This document shows positions 59,651 to 64,000 of a stretch of DNA of 64,000 nt, piece by piece. Source of the stretch: Gorsachius magnificus (Eukaryota > Chordata > Aves > Pelecaniformes > Ardeidae); assembly GCA_034008185.1 (NCBI GenBank), contig CM067082.1:84567684-84631683 (forward strand), read 5' to 3'. The notes below the pieces were generated by a model that searched no databases, was not told the origin of the DNA, and worked only from the letters and a program-made list of their open reading frames with translations. Position 1 is the first letter of the stretch. Every line of letters starts with the position of its first letter. Made by a program: the position numbers and the translations under genes.

Positions 59651-61320
59651 TTGAGCAAAAGGGCCATGAAATCCCAAAAGGATCTCACTTGTTTGCACCC
59701 ACCCTGATGTTGGTGTTCAACCAGGTTCAAACTTCCAGTTCTGAGTTTGTGCCGGGGTTCTGCCCACCAAAAGAAGGCAATTTCTTGGCCCTGAATGACC
59801 CACTCTGACTCAGAGAGGAAGGCTGTGGCTGACTGAAGGCTAAGGAATCAGGTGTCTTCATTTGGGTACCTGTCCTTGAAACAGGAGACCTCTGTTTCAT
59901 CTTTTTAGCACGTGAAGAACCTGTTCCGTGTACTTTGTAATCCCTTCGCTCACCACACACCAAGCATTTGCCCTCAATGGCAGGCTTGGCAGCCAGAAAA
60001 GTGCTCCCCAATACCTGATGTGTGGTTTATAGAAAGAAGGATTTCACAACCAATTTTACTACACATTAAGGGCAAACAAATGCCCAAGTGTGTTTTATAG
60101 ATACATCTAGAAGAAATCCCTGGTATTTCTGAAGTTTTTTCTAAGCCACCTTGTTTCAATTTGAGATTTTGCTATAAAATAAACCTTCTTAAAAGCTGCA
60201 TGTAGTTATGTTTTCACTCAAAATTAAAGGAACATTGTAACTCCTTTTATTTTGCTAATATTCCAAAAATAAACATTTTTACTTATAAAGCTTTTAGGAA
60301 AATTCATTCCTGTTTACAGTCCCAGCACATGCACCACGCTGGTTCCAATTCTGTCAGCCAAGCAGCTGTCCTGCCATTAACGCTCTTTAGCAGCTGTGTT
60401 CTTTCTGCTACCTGGGGACCTGTTAAAATGCGTTTACAGAGTTTCATGCAGACAGGTGTCCCTGCAAAAGCAATGCTGCCTGCAAAGGAATGCAGTAAGA
60501 GCGACCTCTCTTCCAACACCCCCAGATATTTTTGATATTTTATGTCAATAATAAAAGAGAAAAGCAAATTATTAAGGTGCTCCACCCGCCTACCACTCAG
60601 ATAATTTAAACAAGTTGTAGAAGTTGTACTTTTGCAAAAGTGTCCACCGGCGTGGAGAGTCTGTCTGCCTTGCTTTGTTTCTGTAGTGCTCTCGGAAACG
60701 AGCTAGAAAGGTGCTAAGGAATGAACTGATGCAGCATAGACAGTGTCCATCCCTGACAGCTGCCTTTTTGTGCAGGCTGGCGCAACTGAGGTGTCGTCTT
60801 TCGCACTGCAAATCTTCAAGGGTCCATTGAAGTCTGCAAGGCTTCCTTGAGAGTCTGATGGACACAACTGAATCCGTGTTGTAATGCCTCTGTTATGCTT
60901 GAGTGCATCACAACTTGTACACTTTGTGATTGATGGGTGTCATTGGCAGTGGTCTGGCAGAGGCCGCCGGGTACAGGCAAACTGGCAGAAAGCCTTCGGG
61001 TCAGCTTTGTCTACCTGCAGTTGAGCTAATAATGTTTTGCTATGCCTGAGACAAGAAACAGTCTCTGAGGAAAGGTTTTGCTCCGTATATGGTCTCAGTG
61101 CCTCATGGAAGCCCTTAGGTGAGGCAGGGATCTCTCGCAAGTGAGAGGGTGACCCCTTGTACCTGCTGAGCGGTAGGACAGATGGGTGGGGCATATTGGT
61201 GACATGGCTGCACCAAGCATTGACCTGGAGGCACCTGGGTGAGCTCCAAGCCTGCTGGAGCAGGCATGGTGTAGCTACTGCGCAGAGCAAAGCGCTCTAA
61301 TGCTGTGCATCTGACCCCAG
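59651..61320. other. Unique DNA, no gene seen
   Basis: Single-copy sequence, AT-rich at 60120-60300. The 116-codon minus frame at 60940-61290 has no recognised family. Confidence 0.45.
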
Positions 61321-61439
61321 GTGCAGAGTGGCTGCATGAGCAAGCCTTGCTCTTGGACTCATCAGCCGTGCTTTGTAGAGCACTTGTGCAGGACACACAG
61401 GGATCTTTGATCCAGGCCTCTGTCCTGGACCTGAGAGAG
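61321..61439 (+). CDS. Weak candidate internal exon (119 nt), unrecognised
   Basis: A moderate acceptor (GTGCATCTGACCCCAG ending at 61320) and a strong donor (GAGAG|GTAAGA) bracket 119 nt. The plus frame with two leading bases is open for 39 codons (AEWLHEQALLLDSSAVLCRA, then LVQDTQGSLIQASVLDLRE) and ends in phase 0. It would splice in frame after the candidate exon at 16029-16150, which ends with one base. I recognise no family, and splice-bracketed frames of this length are expected by chance in 64 kb. Confidence 0.2.
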
Positions 61440-61440
61440 G

Positions 61441-63309
61441 TAAGATCTAGGCAAACATACATACCCAAAGTTGCTGAAACAAGTCCCCAGTGTCTGATCT
61501 CTTAGATAAGGGAGCGGTAGAGACTTGGTTTTGTCTGGCTGGTCCTCCTCTTACTTTCAACTTCAAGTATTCGGAAAAATTCAGAAGTAAGTATATATCT
61601 AACAGTCTAGCCCTCTCTGCTGGAAGAAAAGAAACCAGAGGAGAAGGACAACTTTGGCAGTCAGCCAGGAATGGGAAACCTCTTCTTATCTGCGTTAGAC
61701 CATGGGACCACAGAAATGTTGTTTGAGAGCAGCCTCCGGATTTCAGATCTCCACTCGGACTTCACCGCCAAAATCCTGAGCTTTATGTTATGGTTTAAGA
61801 AGGTAGTATTGTATTTGTGCTGTGCAATTTATTCACATCTTGTTTTCTGCCTGACAATAAGACACCTCTGAGGGGTTCCCCTCTGCTTGTCAGAGCCTGT
61901 CCTGTTTCCAGCAGCTTTACAATCTTTCTAGTTAGCTACAGTTAGATCCTCTTTTTGTGCAGCTCCCTAGCACATCTGGAGTTGGCACATGGCAATGCCA
62001 AGGTGCTTTTTGCAGATGGTGGCTACAGCGAGTGGAACACACACAAATTCAGGGAGAAAGGCAAAAATCATCACTTCACTTGCTTACTGAGGCGTCTGCA
62101 ATTGGAAAAGGACACATGCTGGTGTAGGATGATGCCCCTTAGACTAGCTTCTTCATTTTCAACTTTACTTTCAGGGTTAAAAAATTTCAGTATAAGAAAA
62201 ATAAACAAAAGAGCCCAGTATTGCTCTCACAGATGTGACCAAAGGGCTTTCACCAGTAAAGGAAGCAGAGCTGAGAGATTAGCTTAAACTTCTTCCCTAT
62301 TAAAACAATTCATTTCATATATTGCCACAATGCAGCAACTTTATCTGAACTTCCTTCCAATCTCTACAAACAGGCCCTTAAAATAAATGCTGTGAATTAA
62401 TATTTGAAAAAACCATACTCTCTCTGTGACATTGGGGAGCATTTTTTGAGTAGTAGTAGCAGAACTTGCTTTGAAACAAAAAGCATTGCATTAGTGGATG
62501 AAGTAGAATGTAGCTGGAAAATAACGCCTAGTGTGTAAACCAGCTGAAACCTTAATGCCATTTTTCCTGTCTTCTAGTGAGCTTCGTTGAATAAAACTGA
62601 GGTCTGGATCTAAGAGTTGTTCTGGGGCAAAACTGCCATTGAATTAGTTTGAGGAAGTCTGTCAAATAAGATGGATAAGAGGTACTGTCATTTGCTATCT
62701 ATGGAATACTGAAATGAATTGTAAAATCTCCTGTTAAGGAATATCCCTTCTTGATACTCAGTCCCACTCTTTGGAAGGTGCCACGTGTTTTCAGAGAGTG
62801 ATGGAAGAAAAGAAGAATTAAGAAAGAAAGTGCCTGTTTCATGCACCCCCTCCAAGGAGTGACAAAAATTGGTGCTGTCATTCGGCAAGGACAACGTTGT
62901 TTTGTTACTGCTGAGGTTGTCTAGAGGAGGTCTCTGTTGGAGACTGTGAAGGAAGTAATAGAAGAGGAAGTTTCATATATGCGTGACCCCAAAATGAATG
63001 AAGAAAAATAGGATTGTGTATCTGGCAATTTTATTCCTTTAGCTTGTAAAGCTCTTAAATTTGGCTTCCGATTTGATTCCTGTTACTGCGATGTGAGAGC
63101 ATTAGTATACCTGCTGCATTAACCAGAGAAAAATGCTCTGGGGAAGCGGTGCATACAACGGAAAATTTAGGATTTGGGATGGTGGGGAAGGCCTATCAGG
63201 CTCCAGGCCCTTCCCGTGGCTTTTGCTCTCTGTCTCACAACTCGCTGCCCCTGCCTGCCTTCCATCCCTTTCAATTCTGTTGCAGCGCACTCCAGGCTTA
63301 TTTGGCTGT
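61441..63309. other. Unique DNA, no gene seen
   Basis: AT-leaning sequence with no recognised repeat or exon. Confidence 0.45.
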
Positions 63310-63334
63310 GGGGGGCGGGGGGGGGGGGGGGGGG
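63310..63334 (+). repeat. Poly-G tract (G6-C-G18)
   Basis: Twenty-five bases that are all G except one C. Such a tract can fold into a G-quadruplex on the plus strand and is prone to length errors in sequencing. The glycine- and proline-rich frames over it are composition artefacts. Confidence 0.9.
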
Positions 63335-64000
63335 CTTTATGGGTTTTAACATTGTTGCCTCGTGGTCTGTAGTCGCGTTTCTTGCTCCATAAATGGATAT
63401 CAACAAATCAGTGTGGGTGAGAAAGTACTCCACCGTGTTTCAAGTTGGGAATAAGGGGCGCACCTCCGCCTCTTCCCCCAGCCACGCAGGTGTCTGCGGG
63501 AGGGCTGTGCTTCTGTGCAGGCACCCGCGTTTCTGCATGGTGAAGGGGTTTTAGGTGCCCTCTCCTGATGCACCATTGGGCAGGTAGAGTCGCTGGGAGG
63601 TAGAGTAAGAGCCACTGCTTTTATAAGACGTCCACAAGGTCCCGCACCGAAGTCTCAAAATGGCAAGGAAAATCCTCAGCACGTGAAAAGCGTCCATGTA
63701 CGGGGATGCAGCGGTGCACGCAGGGGGATGAGCAGGCTTGGCCAAACCCTGTGCCTGTAGCGAGCTTGGCTTATTTAGAGAGGAGGGCTGGGTCAGAAGG
63801 GGCACCCCGCGCCTCCCACCCCGCTCCCCCTTCTCTTCCTGTCTGTTCCTTTGCCCCCCAGCAGGATTTTAGTTTTTTCTTCCCCTGGCAACAGCTCCTT
63901 GATGGTTGTAGTTTGCCGACAGCAGCAGGCAGCAAATGCTTTGCTCACCTTGAAACAATTTCTTTCACAGGCCATACTGTGGAACAAATCTGAGCAGCTG
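63335..64000. other. CpG-enriched right edge, partial signals only
   Basis: CpG dinucleotides are denser at 63450-63830 than in the preceding kilobases (GGGGCGCACCTCCGCC, CACCCGCGTTTC, AAAAGCGTCCATGTACGGGG). A near-consensus minus-strand donor (CAAG|GTGAGC, GT at 63948-63947) closes a frame that stays open to the window edge, and a plus-strand acceptor-like TTTCTTTCACAG ends at 63970. An exon could straddle the right border, but too little is visible to call one. Confidence 0.3.

Noticed and set aside
61115..61468. 117-codon minus-strand frame
   Set aside because: Cys/Ser-rich reverse reading of a GC-richer stretch; it overlaps the better-supported plus-strand exon-like block and has no splice sites of its own.
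1..64000. Bacterial or phage systems, CRISPR arrays, rRNA or tRNA genes
   Set aside because: No direct-repeat/spacer array, ribosome-binding-site-led gene packing or RNA-gene signature is present; repeats and gene density are those of a vertebrate genome.

Overview
The window reads as vertebrate nuclear DNA, almost certainly from a bird of the Neoaves type. Three observations support this. There are two solo LTRs of a family I know from neoavian genomes, each flanked by a perfect 5-bp target-site duplication. There are CR1 LINE fragments with bird-type 3' ends (ATTCTATGA-like). There are also very old MIR/L2-type relics shared across amniotes. No operons, bacterial genes or complete vertebrate genes are visible. 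Nearly all reading frames of 60-140 codons behave like chance frames in AT-leaning intronic or intergenic DNA.

Layout. 1-5.99 kb is unique sequence with two weak exon-like frames. 5.99-6.56 kb is a minus-strand solo LTR and 8.85-9.41 kb is a plus-strand solo LTR of the same superfamily. At 12.86-13.19 kb the minus strand carries what looks like a last coding exon: acceptor, 72 open codons, TAG, then AATAAA 111 nt later. At 16.03-16.15 kb the plus strand has a 122-nt exon-like block with strong acceptor and donor and a single open frame. 17.06 kb is an L2-like 3' end. 22.95, 30.32, 31.86 and 52.40 kb carry degraded CR1 pieces. 36.08-36.79 kb is a CpG-enriched patch with a TATA-like box and a GTGAGT donor, a candidate promoter with first exon. 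35.7-40.4 kb also holds AT-rich blocks with clustered homeodomain, MEIS/PBX and GATA motifs that resemble conserved enhancers. 46.85 kb has a polypyrimidine-AG|GTAAGA junction that fits the recursive-splice-site pattern. 43.6-59.6 kb holds several MIR-type relics. The right edge (63.3-64 kb) is richer in CpG and has a G-run.

How it may fit together (inference). The plus-strand exon-like blocks at 16.0 and 61.3 kb have compatible phases, and the recursive-type site lies between them, so the window could sit inside one very long plus-strand gene or lncRNA. The 13.0-kb block would end a different transcript on the minus strand. I do not recognise the encoded peptides, so no gene symbol is offered. 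All exon calls are low-confidence and need RNA-seq or cross-species alignment.
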